45,376 nucleotides of DNA from the IMG/VR virus record IMGVR_UViG_3300001828_000020, positions 1-45,376 of that record, one strand, 5' to 3'. The notes beneath the pieces are model-generated. The model saw only the letters and a list, made by a program, of their open reading frames with translations, did no database searches and was not told the origin of the DNA. This document shows, in pieces, positions 9,401-15,900 of the stretch; position 1 is the first letter of the stretch, and every line of letters begins with the position of its first letter. A program made the translations under genes and the position numbers. This DNA comes from a virus.

Positions 9401-10988
9401 CCTTATTAATCTACCCGTTCCACTAGCGTTTACAACTTCTGCTATTGTGGCAGAAAGTCCAAAACGTGTTGATATTGATTTAGAAGCAGAAATTCAGTTA
9501 GTTAGGGATTCAAGTGAATCAGTAAATATTTCAACTACAGAAATTCGTGCTGATAGACCACAACCAACAGGTGCGGTTCTCATTGATACATTTACAGCAG
9601 TAAATCAATATCTATCACAAATTTCTGGACGTGTTTCTGATATTCTTTCCACTTCTGTTGTAACTGCCAATAGACAAATTACAACTACTGTAGATGTTCT
9701 TCTGCAGAATGATGCGCTGTCAAACATCAATTACTACGAAGTCGGTGCATATCTTGATGTTGATCTTGGACCTTCTGATACAGTCGTTTATATTCCAGAT
9801 ACCACCAAGTTTAAGACTAACGGTTACCTGTTGATTGGAAATGAAGTTGTTCGCTACATGCGTAAGCTAACTGATCGTTTCTTAATGGTTCAAAGAGGTC
9901 AGAACGGAACAACTCCTCAGTTCTGGTCAGCAGGAACATTTATTAGACAAATTCCAGATCCAGTTTCTATTGCATACGGTGGTGTTTCTGTAATTGAATC
10001 TGACTCCACCGTTTCTATGGTTGGAGCAACTAGTGGCGTGGCTTCCGCTGAAGGTCAGGATAGAGTTCGTTATCAACAAGTAGAATCTCCAAGTGTAACT
10101 CTCACTACGACTTCTAGAGTAATTGAATCCGAGATTCAACCTCAAATTAACGTTCAATCTATTACTAGAACTGAAACAGTTGTAAGATATAAACTAGAAA
10201 CCTCTATTAGTAGTGTTCCTAGTGCTACAATCACTTATGATCAATTAGAAGTAACTGCACAGATTCAAACGGTTCATGCTGAATTTACCGTTCAAAAAGC
10301 AGCAACTGAAGTTGTATTAACTCCACCAGCATCTGGTGTTATTGATGGTTATGAAGAAAGTGTTTATATTGCTGATCCAATTGGAACAAGATTGAATGGA
10401 TTTGTAGATATTCTTGACGATTATGGAGTTGTTAAGAGAAATAGTGACATCATTTATGTTTCTAACTTAGTATTTGGATCTGGTTCTGATTATATTGGAA
10501 ACTATACAACAACAAATGCTGGTTATGTCATTGGACATCTTGATGGAATCTTTGATGATGGATATTCTAATGTTTCTGGATTATCAATTCAGGAACTCAC
10601 GACATATTTTGCTTCGCTCACTATTAGAGATTTTACTGAAAGAAGAAGATCACAATACACACTTGCTGGTAGTAAGTTCAATCTATTACCACCATCAATT
10701 CAAAATCCTGCTACAATTGCAACATCTACTGGAGCATTGGATGGAGGATCCTATGGAGGAACAGCAACGACATTTAATGTCTCAAGCACAAATCAGTTCC
10801 CAGATTCTGGATATCTCTACTTATCAACCACGTTAGTTGGTGTTGGTGGAGCTCTAGTTTCTTATACAGGAAAGACCGCAACTTCATTCACTGGGTGTGT
10901 AGTTGTTAGGGAGCATGATGTATTGGGAACTAATGGTGGTTTGATTGTTGCAGGTGACACCAACGTTATACCATATTCAATTACCTAA
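411..10988 (+). CDS. gp7: Giant gp7-like baseplate wedge protein (3,525 aa) with YHYH domain and repeated modules
   Basis: Two segments resemble the C-terminal part of T4 gp7 as I remember it. Residues about 183-223 contain FYKTKGTSASIRFIF (T4: FYSTKGIEASYKFLF). Residues about 1804-1843 contain an SYVIKSK...W...I...HPAGF pattern (T4: SYYVMKIKS...W...HPVGF). The rest is expansion. A YHYH-type domain lies at about 728-850 (core AYDGNPIYGPF). There are many GxGYxxxPxV strands. A module built on G-x-L-x-IG-x-E-x-I occurs at about residues 80-140, 320-380, 1262-1327, 3116-3185 and 3445-3525. Two helical modules lie at 2043-2109 and 2271-2338. T4 gp7 has about 1,030 residues, so this protein is more than three times larger. 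T4 gp7 is a core wedge protein contacting gp6, gp8 and gp10. The ATG at 411 follows the previous stop by 4 bases. The gp7 call is fairly secure; the roles of the insertions are unknown. Confidence 0.75.
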   Translation: MAIKTKKISALIESQLPSFVVDEYPLFSKFLEKYYEAQESSGQPLDLANNLLTYADINYYEKNLLNENSILQTTISSSDSTITLEDGSSFPENNGYIRINNEIIFYATRSGNTLSECSRGVSGNTTLGDLYEQSTFVTTEAAAHVSGSAVYNVSNLFLYALIKSFESQYLSSFPEKYLKSGVDRRTLIKNIRQFYKTKGTSASIRFIFNSIVSKDSRDIPETYNPRDYTYKASNADWINVFALKAKIVSGDPNDLIGNIIVQQETDEYAYASAVVDNVYPDGTVDGESIWNIVLAPETVNGEFAVSTKTRLEKTLSATDGVGKRVNVFSTTGWGKTGKILIGQETIEFEEKNVTQFVIKKRGDVTYTHNVGSSVYKPVTISGSNVTLLTFGVVYNFTTSSSRPYAYTGDKIQISNPGFETSDPKIVRTGSNNTRWILNNNLPVNIPSKPSLQSSLGDISTDVSAIFSDEQYYYITTSGFPSHKILDGSDVTQTLKDQKILRIIRKEAIRTTEKYKTPKSDVGILLNGSRIYSYKDDESIRYGSLEEIVVNTQGTGYTKPPFVLVDGVPNKARAVLSGSVVERYIVDTNDIFPRTPVVEVTSGRGASVRAVVTGDKITSLVIDNPGEYYSSPPTVRITDRNGKGRFANYTAVVDTDGKITEFIKNDEGSFYTQETVRVDIIPVGNGATAIPYLKEWNFNRFNKLSSQFDTEYGYVFKNYNQVLEYGYGHVGNPKALRVALNDNISSTGSEPTTKVHSPIIGFAYDGNPIYGPFAHETPLDPQSPIVRMTSSYSRKGSRPNGPSITKYPLGSFTNDYSYTHKSGSLDENNGRFCVTPDYPDGVYAYFLTIDSNQIPQYPYFLGENFYSLPVESNYASNINQNDVPKKSKRFFIPGMPRNGDGVVAEIAEVKSGTVDGIGIDRSSDNFSVNSKLYFDNRGTEGSDAEALVESVKGKEVSYLDSYENKVVKLTTIQNAYLFTDDTLRQPTSGASGVIVGNVTNDNTIVLKNVIGTFNNTGTFSADIKTFFILLDQDSSYTKGAILSLTDGLNPPAAKGIVLNGTARQNIVEIKVTEGDWLLFNTAEYFLQSNNAFDTSGTRPVILTSLSDNLEPFEVNQSVALIETATNHGLGIGDRINVNIFPDDSLKTKTYYLRKRLYQDIQFKVPSFESNIDDTGVGRFQILNGGATYTPGTYTNVPLTGGTGTGAIATIVVSDAGVVSSIQIQTSGSGYRKADYLGVDDESLLRAVASLSTQRLTLYVDHVGFAAGSTKLTLDSTNGLAEGDLILIGEEILEISSISGNDLTVLRSRESTLDKDHYDGQKVSLYKPRYNFGDNFQVGSGIGSGYISSYDLETQKATIVYDYATTKENATSVKVSTTFFDDSVPSRLVSIKSADPIEYKFEFSEDNVNYIPNPKISIQEYYKYTFDTSHSSLIGTYFDLSPSKNYNVITVEKESSTILPGNPGAQTNVKFGFGARLASNDYQTKVGTDFTNFYYFDKKGVVDSDGQYLQIVTDPLQGEKTVNYVTPNRFVYDIISPPLWDGSGDISYTTTGQFAVGELNTIKVTNLGLNYKKSPVISGIDPNQNFKAKAEVLYDASTSSIVGVRLDDKGSNYSNPKVVITDGDGVDATFKVVVRNGSIFSITVDNPGRGYTYAPSIEIIEGDVEVYVESSTIGLPQSINIIRNGGSFHLDRTVSSEFSSKYVVSLKNFNGNFQKGETVVQRIGANEVSRSVVSEWRFGSNLLKLENIRGTIREDINIVGLVSTASGTVKSVYVSTFAENISAFFDNVGYYKSDKGKLGVSNQKILDSFFYQDYSYVIKSKTPIEQWRDLIKSTTHPAGFKLFGQVDIEATAPVEMPVEMPKASHFSIVQLWDPEKNKITVENTRRTITQTIQKVDNQRIRRGIGSAATSEFNFNESRAFTFTLNGAFDGYYDSNGRLQGTTTFQVLDDNGLPFFPSNAKNLIVTLDGILQEPEVAYTISSDNIIFAQPPLGANQKLTGNNLSDLTDYAGVTFYGRYFNFKDSQYNTRYFKKLRNIFQRSGRWLDSANQIERNKEFILNEVLGYGQFKYPSLDWRTKLDDYRRDIEYVLDAYQHDIRFGGNVKTVDYVSIFDQDTKYDYITDNKTESLSIFKYATNLAKLSVRNWDVVESGVSYIQGSRTVQVSDTNRLAVGMHISSGRAFASGTRIISIDSDTQVTLSSAALANSGGGGGAPVGNTTLSGSTSGNFVMPTSTGVVAPGDTFIVEPGDNLVAPTSFSSSDTATFFFSGINSGTFYDAANLIAANKGYLQEEISQYIYNNYSLSTSVDKCARDLGYLVDAVVYHLKFGGNEKVVEFARLYYTNAGYPYGEELTFINRSAEETAAAIDAWEKLGEKMILAMRNNLGVGTYTSISPVQDPSVSTDTQFPYCAEVASAIDSYVQIVKDILSKGTGAVDSVGINATKSGYWTSTKPTIDYNLIPDAQLPYNGECDDVVSSIDSLYDNIEDIFASQLVAKNLPDYVDGENKVFELYWEDGSEVSTEEDEDLFLTINAVLQRPKYNADYPGEDSYYIDRNTIPNKLIFDVAPIWDQDFGAKSIGEPTAVEKVIGIGVGNYKRLTIDYNLVNGVRSGPFLILDVEDKTVQSVEEKEYLYVFLDGVLQREGYSYTISGPNIYFNVPIKKEMKIDMRYLYGRDVGQILNIYDFAPDTYFSTGTFVIDTTQTNITNYLSYQWMGNLSGSGIHCWQQKPDGTYNVIGKVTNPYVTGTSLKLDIVRSQNAEIIPGLDITFAVEGRYSRTFIMLDADITSAVLNLNTDDVGRKILSSEDAYWYGTILRTSHKNPFVSLSNGDKIRVEGEDKFRSIKVLPSKTTSKDGRNGEQLSDDIFGSVKVETYSGVTRGEGLSVIANVENGVITSLSWNQRSFDPLTQPTAYQYFTPPVLEFIPQDGNGGGARAEVIVSKGQVISVDLIDGGSGYTKAPKVVVARRYEILNERDIGVSLIRVGVNPYVEMQGMAVSSTIDLINLPVPLAFTTSAIVAESPKRVDIDLEAEIQLVRDSSESVNISTTEIRADRPQPTGAVLIDTFTAVNQYLSQISGRVSDILSTSVVTANRQITTTVDVLLQNDALSNINYYEVGAYLDVDLGPSDTVVYIPDTTKFKTNGYLLIGNEVVRYMRKLTDRFLMVQRGQNGTTPQFWSAGTFIRQIPDPVSIAYGGVSVIESDSTVSMVGATSGVASAEGQDRVRYQQVESPSVTLTTTSRVIESEIQPQINVQSITRTETVVRYKLETSISSVPSATITYDQLEVTAQIQTVHAEFTVQKAATEVVLTPPASGVIDGYEESVYIADPIGTRLNGFVDILDDYGVVKRNSDIIYVSNLVFGSGSDYIGNYTTTNAGYVIGHLDGIFDDGYSNVSGLSIQELTTYFASLTIRDFTERRRSQYTLAGSKFNLLPPSIQNPATIATSTGALDGGSYGGTATTFNVSSTNQFPDSGYLYLSTTLVGVGGALVSYTGKTATSFTGCVVVREHDVLGTNGGLIVAGDTNVIPYSIT
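6538..6738 (+). repeat. Shared helical module, copy A (in gp7-like protein)
   Basis: Residues about 2043-2109 of the gp7-like protein read as a predicted helical unit: a DSANQIERNKEF helix, a linker, then a YRRDIEYVLDAYQHDIRFGGN helix-turn. The same pattern (A-x2-I-x2-N-(K/R)-x-(F/L), then RD(I/L)-x2-(V/L)-x2-A...FGGN) recurs at 7221-7424 in the same gene and twice in the tail-fibre gene. This copy lacks the Cys found before the RD pair in the other copies. Boundaries are approximate. Confidence 0.6.
7221..7424 (+). repeat. Shared helical module, copy B (in gp7-like protein)
   Basis: Residues about 2271-2338 contain FYDAANLIAANKGYL and then KCARDLGYLVDAVVYHLKFGGN, with Cys2307 at the conserved position. 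Two short motifs follow in the same protein, CAEVASAID (Cys2406) and CDDVVSSID (Cys2467), and similar C-x2-V-x2-(A/S)I motifs follow the copies in the tail-fibre gene. The whole block therefore looks like a unit shared between the two proteins. Confidence 0.65.
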
Positions 10989-11009
10989 ATAACTGCATAA
11001 ATATAAATA
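10985..11009 (+). promoter_or_regulatory. Cluster of three late-promoter-like boxes upstream of gp8
   Basis: CTAAATA (10985-10991) overlaps the stop codon of the gp7-like gene. CATAAATA (10996-11003) and TATAAATA (11002-11009) follow. TATAAATA is the canonical T4 late promoter -10 box, and CTAAATA/NATAAATA is the form used in T4-like cyanophages. The last box ends 33 bases before the gp8 start, which suits a short leader. The tight cluster in a 54-base intergenic gap supports function. Confidence 0.75.
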
Positions 11010-11042
11010 ACTCAGGCACAAACACTACGTCGGAAAAAACCA

Positions 11043-12854
11043 ATGGCTGCTATTATCTCTGATAAGTTTAGAATTTTTAATGCGAAGCAATTCCTGGAGT
11101 CGCTTACTGAAGGTGCTACCGATACTAGCGCCGAGCGTTCCAGAATGTATTTCTTCGTGGGTCGCCCACAACCCTGGAGAGCATACCTAGAAGTATACTC
11201 AAAGTCGGCAACCAACTTCACTGTTGGAAACGAAGTTTATATCGGAACATATGGATCTACGGCGTTCCGTGCCACTGTTGCTGCTGTTTATGATAGTGCC
11301 CTTCTTCTAACCGACGTTTTTGGCAGCAATGGTGTTAACTCTGCACCTCCTCTTGGCAGTGCTCTAAAAGAGACTGCTGATGGTGGTTCAACTGACACTG
11401 GTGCTACAGCAACCACTGGTGTTTATCGCTACGGAACAGAAGACGTTCCACCTCTCCCTTTAGATAACCAGAGAGAAAAAATTGGTCTATATGACGAGAT
11501 CATTGCTGCTAAGCGTGTTACCGATGCTTACGCAAGAACTGTTGTTCGCCGTTATAACTGGGATCTAGTTGCTAACCCCAAGTTTGACATGTGGAAGCCC
11601 GACTACTCTGCTACCCCTGGTGGTGGTGGTCAGATCGGTAAGCAATCTGCAACAGGTCAAGAAAGCATTGCAGATGCTAAGTTCTATGTAATGAACTCTG
11701 CATATGAAGTATTCAAGTGCATCTATAATGGAGAAAATCCATCAAATGCAACTGGTCAGAATGCAACCGAGGAACCATTGACATCTGGTGCTAACTATGA
11801 TGCTGCTACTGGTCTTTATACAGAGACCACTGGTGCTGGTTACATCTGGAAGCACATGTATACCATCCCAACTGATGATGTTCTAAAGTTCCTTTCTTCG
11901 GACTTTATGCCAATTGTTCTACCAGCACAACCTTCCAGAGTTGCGGTTGCTGGTCTAGCAGTTGCTGGTGCCATTGATGCAGTTCTCATCGAGGGTGCTG
12001 GAAACAATCTACCCGCATCACAAACTCTATATGTAGGAATTAAAGGTGATGGAACAGGCGGTGTAGTTGAATTTGCAACTGATGGAACTGGTTCTATCAC
12101 ATCTGCATCAATCGCTGCTCGTGGTCAAGATTACACTTATGCTAATATTCTTCTAGGAAATGGCAATCTTTACAGCGATCAAGCTCTAACTTCTGCTGTT
12201 ACAACTCCAGCAGGTGCTACTGGCGCTCTAGAAGCAATTCTTCCTCCTCAAGGTGGACATGGTTCAGATCATGAAACTGAACTAAATGGTAAGCGCGTTA
12301 TGACAAACATCCGCTTAACCTATGCAGAAGGTTCGGGTGACTTCCCAGTTGATAACGATTTCCGTAGAATTGGTATTATCAAGGATCCATACAACTATGG
12401 AACCACCACATATTCTACTTCAGATACTCTATCTGGTCTAAAAGCTGTTAAGATCACAGGTGCAACTGCTGACTTCATTCCCGATGAGACAATTACTCAA
12501 ACCGTAACGGGCGGAACTGCAAAAGGAACTGTAGTTTCATGGACTCTAGACAGTGGTTCGACAACTGCAGGTGTTCTTAAGTATATCCAAACAAATGATG
12601 CACACACTGATCAAGGTGTTGTAAGAGCATTTGAAAGCAATGGTTCTAACGTAATTAGTGGTGGATCATCTGCTGCTGACGGAACCGTTGATACAGGATA
12701 CTCAAATACACTCCTAGGTTCAACCTTTGCTTCAGGTTTAGCAAATCCTGAGATTGAAAATAATTCAGGTGACGTAATTTATATCGAAAACCGTCGTCTA
12801 ATCACTCGTGCTCCTGACCAGATCGAAGATATCAAACTAGTTATCGAATTCTGA
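11043..12854 (+). CDS. gp8: Baseplate wedge subunit gp8 with internal insertions
   Basis: Both ends and the middle match T4 gp8 as I remember it. The N-terminus has SDKFRIFNAKQFLES and FFVGRPQPW (about residues 36-44; T4 has ITFGRSEPW). The middle has AGYIWKHMYTIP (about 265-276; T4 DGYVWEYLFEIP). The C-terminus has SGDVIYIENRR...DQIEDIKLVIEF (T4 SGEMIYMENRP...DQTEEINILFTF). T4 gp8 has 334 residues and this protein has 603. Much of the excess is a glycine-rich stretch at about 305-400 with a GQDYTYANI strand, and another at about 460-570 containing TGGTAKGTVVSW, both like modules in the neighbouring giant proteins. gp8 is a dimeric wedge component that binds gp7 and gp10 in the T4 baseplate. 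The ATG at 11043 follows a purine-rich stretch (GGAAAAAA). The gene ends just before a strong terminator. Confidence 0.9.
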   Translation: MAAIISDKFRIFNAKQFLESLTEGATDTSAERSRMYFFVGRPQPWRAYLEVYSKSATNFTVGNEVYIGTYGSTAFRATVAAVYDSALLLTDVFGSNGVNSAPPLGSALKETADGGSTDTGATATTGVYRYGTEDVPPLPLDNQREKIGLYDEIIAAKRVTDAYARTVVRRYNWDLVANPKFDMWKPDYSATPGGGGQIGKQSATGQESIADAKFYVMNSAYEVFKCIYNGENPSNATGQNATEEPLTSGANYDAATGLYTETTGAGYIWKHMYTIPTDDVLKFLSSDFMPIVLPAQPSRVAVAGLAVAGAIDAVLIEGAGNNLPASQTLYVGIKGDGTGGVVEFATDGTGSITSASIAARGQDYTYANILLGNGNLYSDQALTSAVTTPAGATGALEAILPPQGGHGSDHETELNGKRVMTNIRLTYAEGSGDFPVDNDFRRIGIIKDPYNYGTTTYSTSDTLSGLKAVKITGATADFIPDETITQTVTGGTAKGTVVSWTLDSGSTTAGVLKYIQTNDAHTDQGVVRAFESNGSNVISGGSSAADGTVDTGYSNTLLGSTFASGLANPEIENNSGDVIYIENRRLITRAPDQIEDIKLVIEF

Positions 12855-12875
12855 TCTAAATTAAATATTATCAAG

Positions 12876-12903
12876 TCCCCCGAGAGATCGGGGGATTTTT
12901 TTT
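12876..12903 (+). terminator. Intrinsic terminator after gp8
   Basis: A perfect 8-bp GC-rich stem (TCCCCCGA at 12876-12883, TCGGGGGA at 12888-12895) closes a GAGA tetraloop and is followed by eight T residues (12896-12903). It lies 21 bases after the gp8 stop. It is the only clear intrinsic terminator seen in the window and separates the gp7-gp8 transcript from the DUF4815 unit. Confidence 0.92.
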
Positions 12904-12910
12904 ATCTCTA

Positions 12911-12917
12911 CTAAATA
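12911..12917 (+). promoter_or_regulatory. Late-promoter box CTAAATA upstream of the DUF4815 gene
   Basis: CTAAATA lies 7 bases after the T-run of the terminator and 34 bases before the chosen start codon. The terminator-then-promoter order makes this a fresh transcription start. The box is also the 5' arm of an inverted repeat (next entry). Confidence 0.8.
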
Positions 12918-12942
12918 CTAGGGACTAGTGACTAGTATTTGG
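12911..12942 (+). promoter_or_regulatory. Inverted repeat linking the late promoter to the ribosome-binding site
   Basis: Bases 12911-12921 pair with 12932-12942, giving ten Watson-Crick pairs plus one G-U, with a 10-base loop containing ACTAGT. The 5' arm contains the CTAAATA box and the 3' arm ends in the first two G of the Shine-Dalgarno region. A transcript begun at the box would start inside the repeat and lack the 5' arm. Only RNA reading through from upstream could form the whole hairpin. The pairing is seen directly; the regulatory meaning is inferred. Confidence 0.55.
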
Positions 12943-12947
12943 CGGAG
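12941..12947 (+). promoter_or_regulatory. Shine-Dalgarno site that fixes the DUF4815 start
   Basis: GGCGGAG ends 4 bases before the ATG at 12952. An in-frame GTG at 12928 lies upstream of this site and inside the inverted repeat, so the ATG (protein starting MPQKTNLNV) is the better start and removes eight residues from the longest open frame. Confidence 0.75.
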
Positions 12948-12951
12948 CAAG

Positions 12952-15900
12952 ATGCCTCAGAAGACTAACCTAAATGTAAACCCTTACTACGAGGACTTTG
13001 ACGCGAGCAAGAATTTTTATAAAATTCTCTTTCGTCCTGGTTACTCGATCCAAGGTAGAGAATTAACACAACTTCAATCTATCTTACAGAATCAGGTTGA
13101 AAGTTTTGGAAGATATGCATTTAAACAGGGTCAACTTGTGATCCCTGGTGAGGTAGGTCTAAACACAAAATTAGATTATGTAAAACTTTCTTCTGTATCG
13201 GAAGTAGCAATCAATGATGGAAATGATATTGTATATAAGAAGTATGATATCACTCAGTTGATTGGTCAGCAACTAAGAGGTTTGACTTCTGGTGTTAAAG
13301 CTACTGTATTAGCAGCGAATCTTGCTACTGGAAGTTCAGCAGATACTCTGTATGTAAACTATACAAATAGTGGTAACTCAAACTCAGAAGAGACATTTAG
13401 ACAAGGTGAGACACTAGAAGTAATTGATGGCGTCAATACTCCATTGATGGTAGTTGGAACTGATGGCAGTGTTCTACCAACTAGCATCAATGTAACTGAC
13501 CCAGATAGTGGTTTAACAACTGCACTTGATAGTCCTGCAATGGGTTATGCTTCTGCTGTAAAAGTAGAAGAAGGAATTTATTTTGTAAATGGTTACTTTG
13601 TTCGTAACCAAGAACAGTTGATGGTTATCGATGAGTATTATAACAAACCATCTGCAAAAGTTGGATTTACAATTATTGAAGAGATTGTAACTCCAGAAGA
13701 AGATTCTAGTCTATATGATAATGCTATTGGTTCTTCAAACTACACTGCTCCTGGAGCACATAGATTAAAGATTTCTCTTGAATTGAGAGAGTTTGCATTA
13801 AATGCAATTACAGACAAAAACTTCATTCAGTTACTAACAGTATCAAAAGGAGTTGTTCAAAGAAAGGTATCTCCAGCAGATTATACTCTTCTGGAACAAA
13901 CTTTAGCAAGAAGAACATTTGATGAAAGTGGAGATTATGTTGTAGATAATTTTGCTATTGATGTCAGAGAGTATGCCCAGAAAAACAATAACATGGGCAT
14001 CTATGCAGTAGACGAATTTGGATTCTATAATGGATTAACAGAATCTGAAGCATCTAAGAAAATGGTTGCCAGTGTCGGTCCTGGTAAGGCATATATCAAG
14101 GGTTACGAAATTGTCAACAAAGAAACTAAGTATCTTGAAATTAATAAAGCAAGAGAAAGTCTAAGAAGTGATAATGTAACTATTAAAACAAGAGGACTTC
14201 CAACGTATACTATTTCAAATGTTTTTGGAAGTGTTCCTCTAAACAAAGAAGGGTCTCAACTAACAGCATATCCAACTGTATATCTGTATTCATTATTCAA
14301 TGATGGATATGTTGGTTTAAACGGAACTGAATCTGATACTGATTATAGACAAACAATTCAGAGAAGAGGATTGTTCTATGATTCTAACATTGGTATTAAA
14401 ACAGTAACGTTAGAAATTGTTGATGTTAATATTCCCATTACATCGATTACGCCATCAGAACTAGAAACCACATTTGCAAAACTTTGGTATGTCAAAACAA
14501 GAGCTGGAACTAACGTAGTATCTAGTGTAGATGTCTTATCATATACTAAAGTTTTCAAACCACTAAAAAATCCTGGCACAGCGGAAGAATCTAGATTTTT
14601 TGAGGTTACTGTCTCTGGTTTGAAATCAGATTTAGATAATGTTTTTAAAGAGTATGATGAAAGTTCTCAAAACAAAAAGAGAAAATTATTCTTAACACAA
14701 GCAGATGCAATTGGAGATGAAAAAGAAGATCTGACATCAACGACTTTTGCAAATATTATTGATTACAGTAATACAATTACTCCAGTAGTTGGAACTGCAA
14801 AACCAAGTAATTTCTATTTGCAACAAAGAGGTGATGGATTCAATCCAGATTCCAATATTGTAATCTCCAAAGGAATTCTTCCACAAGGAACAGAAGCTTA
14901 CAATGCTAAGTTTGGTTTCTCTTATTTTGATCCTCAATTCTTCACAAAATTAACACTAGAGTCTCTCCCACCAGCAAATTCCTATGGAATTGGTATTTAC
15001 GTTTATGGTATAACCAGTGGAGCATATGGTGTTGTTGAAGGTGCTCCTGGCGGAGTGTTCTCATCTGGAAGAACTCTGTTTATCAAAACTCTTTCTGGAA
15101 AATTTGTTCCAGGGGAAACGATTAGAGATGAAGAGGGCAACCTTGTAAAAATTGCTCAGGAAAATACTCTATCACACTTTATTGTTCAGAACAATGGTTT
15201 AGGTTATCCATCGACATCATCTATTGTTATTGATGGTGTTACTTATGATCAATCTAAAATTGAAATTGGATTCCAGGGACAAGGAATTTATAAAGTAGAA
15301 ATTATTGATAGAACATCCGTAACAACTCAATATAGCAGACCACCTGTAGTAACTATCGATTCTGGAAGCACGACCCCAACTGATCGTGCTGCAGTGGTTC
15401 CAGTTCTTCATAAGAATACTGTAATTACCTACACACCACAAAATGTAAAATCTCTTGGTTGTTCATATGGTTCTGGAAATGCAAACAAATTTACATCCGA
15501 TATTGTAATTGATGATAGATCTTTTGCAGAAATTACTCCTGTAACAGATTTTACTTTCTTTGGTTCAAAAGGATCTAAGTTTCTTGAGTCTACTAGTTTT
15601 AGTGCAGATGCAAGTTCTGTTCTTCAGCAAGGTGATCTTGTTCAGTTCTCTGATGCATCAAATAATACAATTAGAGCAATTGTTCAATATGCAACTATTC
15701 AACAAGGTTCAGCAAAAACTAGAATCTATCTAGATGAAACTTTATATGATGATGTAACTAGCACAACAGTTGTTCGTTTGCGTCCTAAAGTTTCCAATTC
15801 AAACTCAGGAACATTACTATTCCCAACTGGCAGCAAGCAGGTATCTCAAATTTCTGCTGGAACTGATGATAGTAAGATTAAGTATTTCTTCCGTAGAGAT

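Noticed and set aside
9927-10157. Reverse-strand open frames within the giant genes (this one and many others)
   Set aside because: They are short, lack ribosome sites and recognisable motifs, and lie entirely opposite long well-supported coding frames.
12928-12951. GTG start for the DUF4815 gene
   Set aside because: It lies inside the inverted repeat and before the strong Shine-Dalgarno site; the ATG at 12952 gives the family-typical N-terminus.
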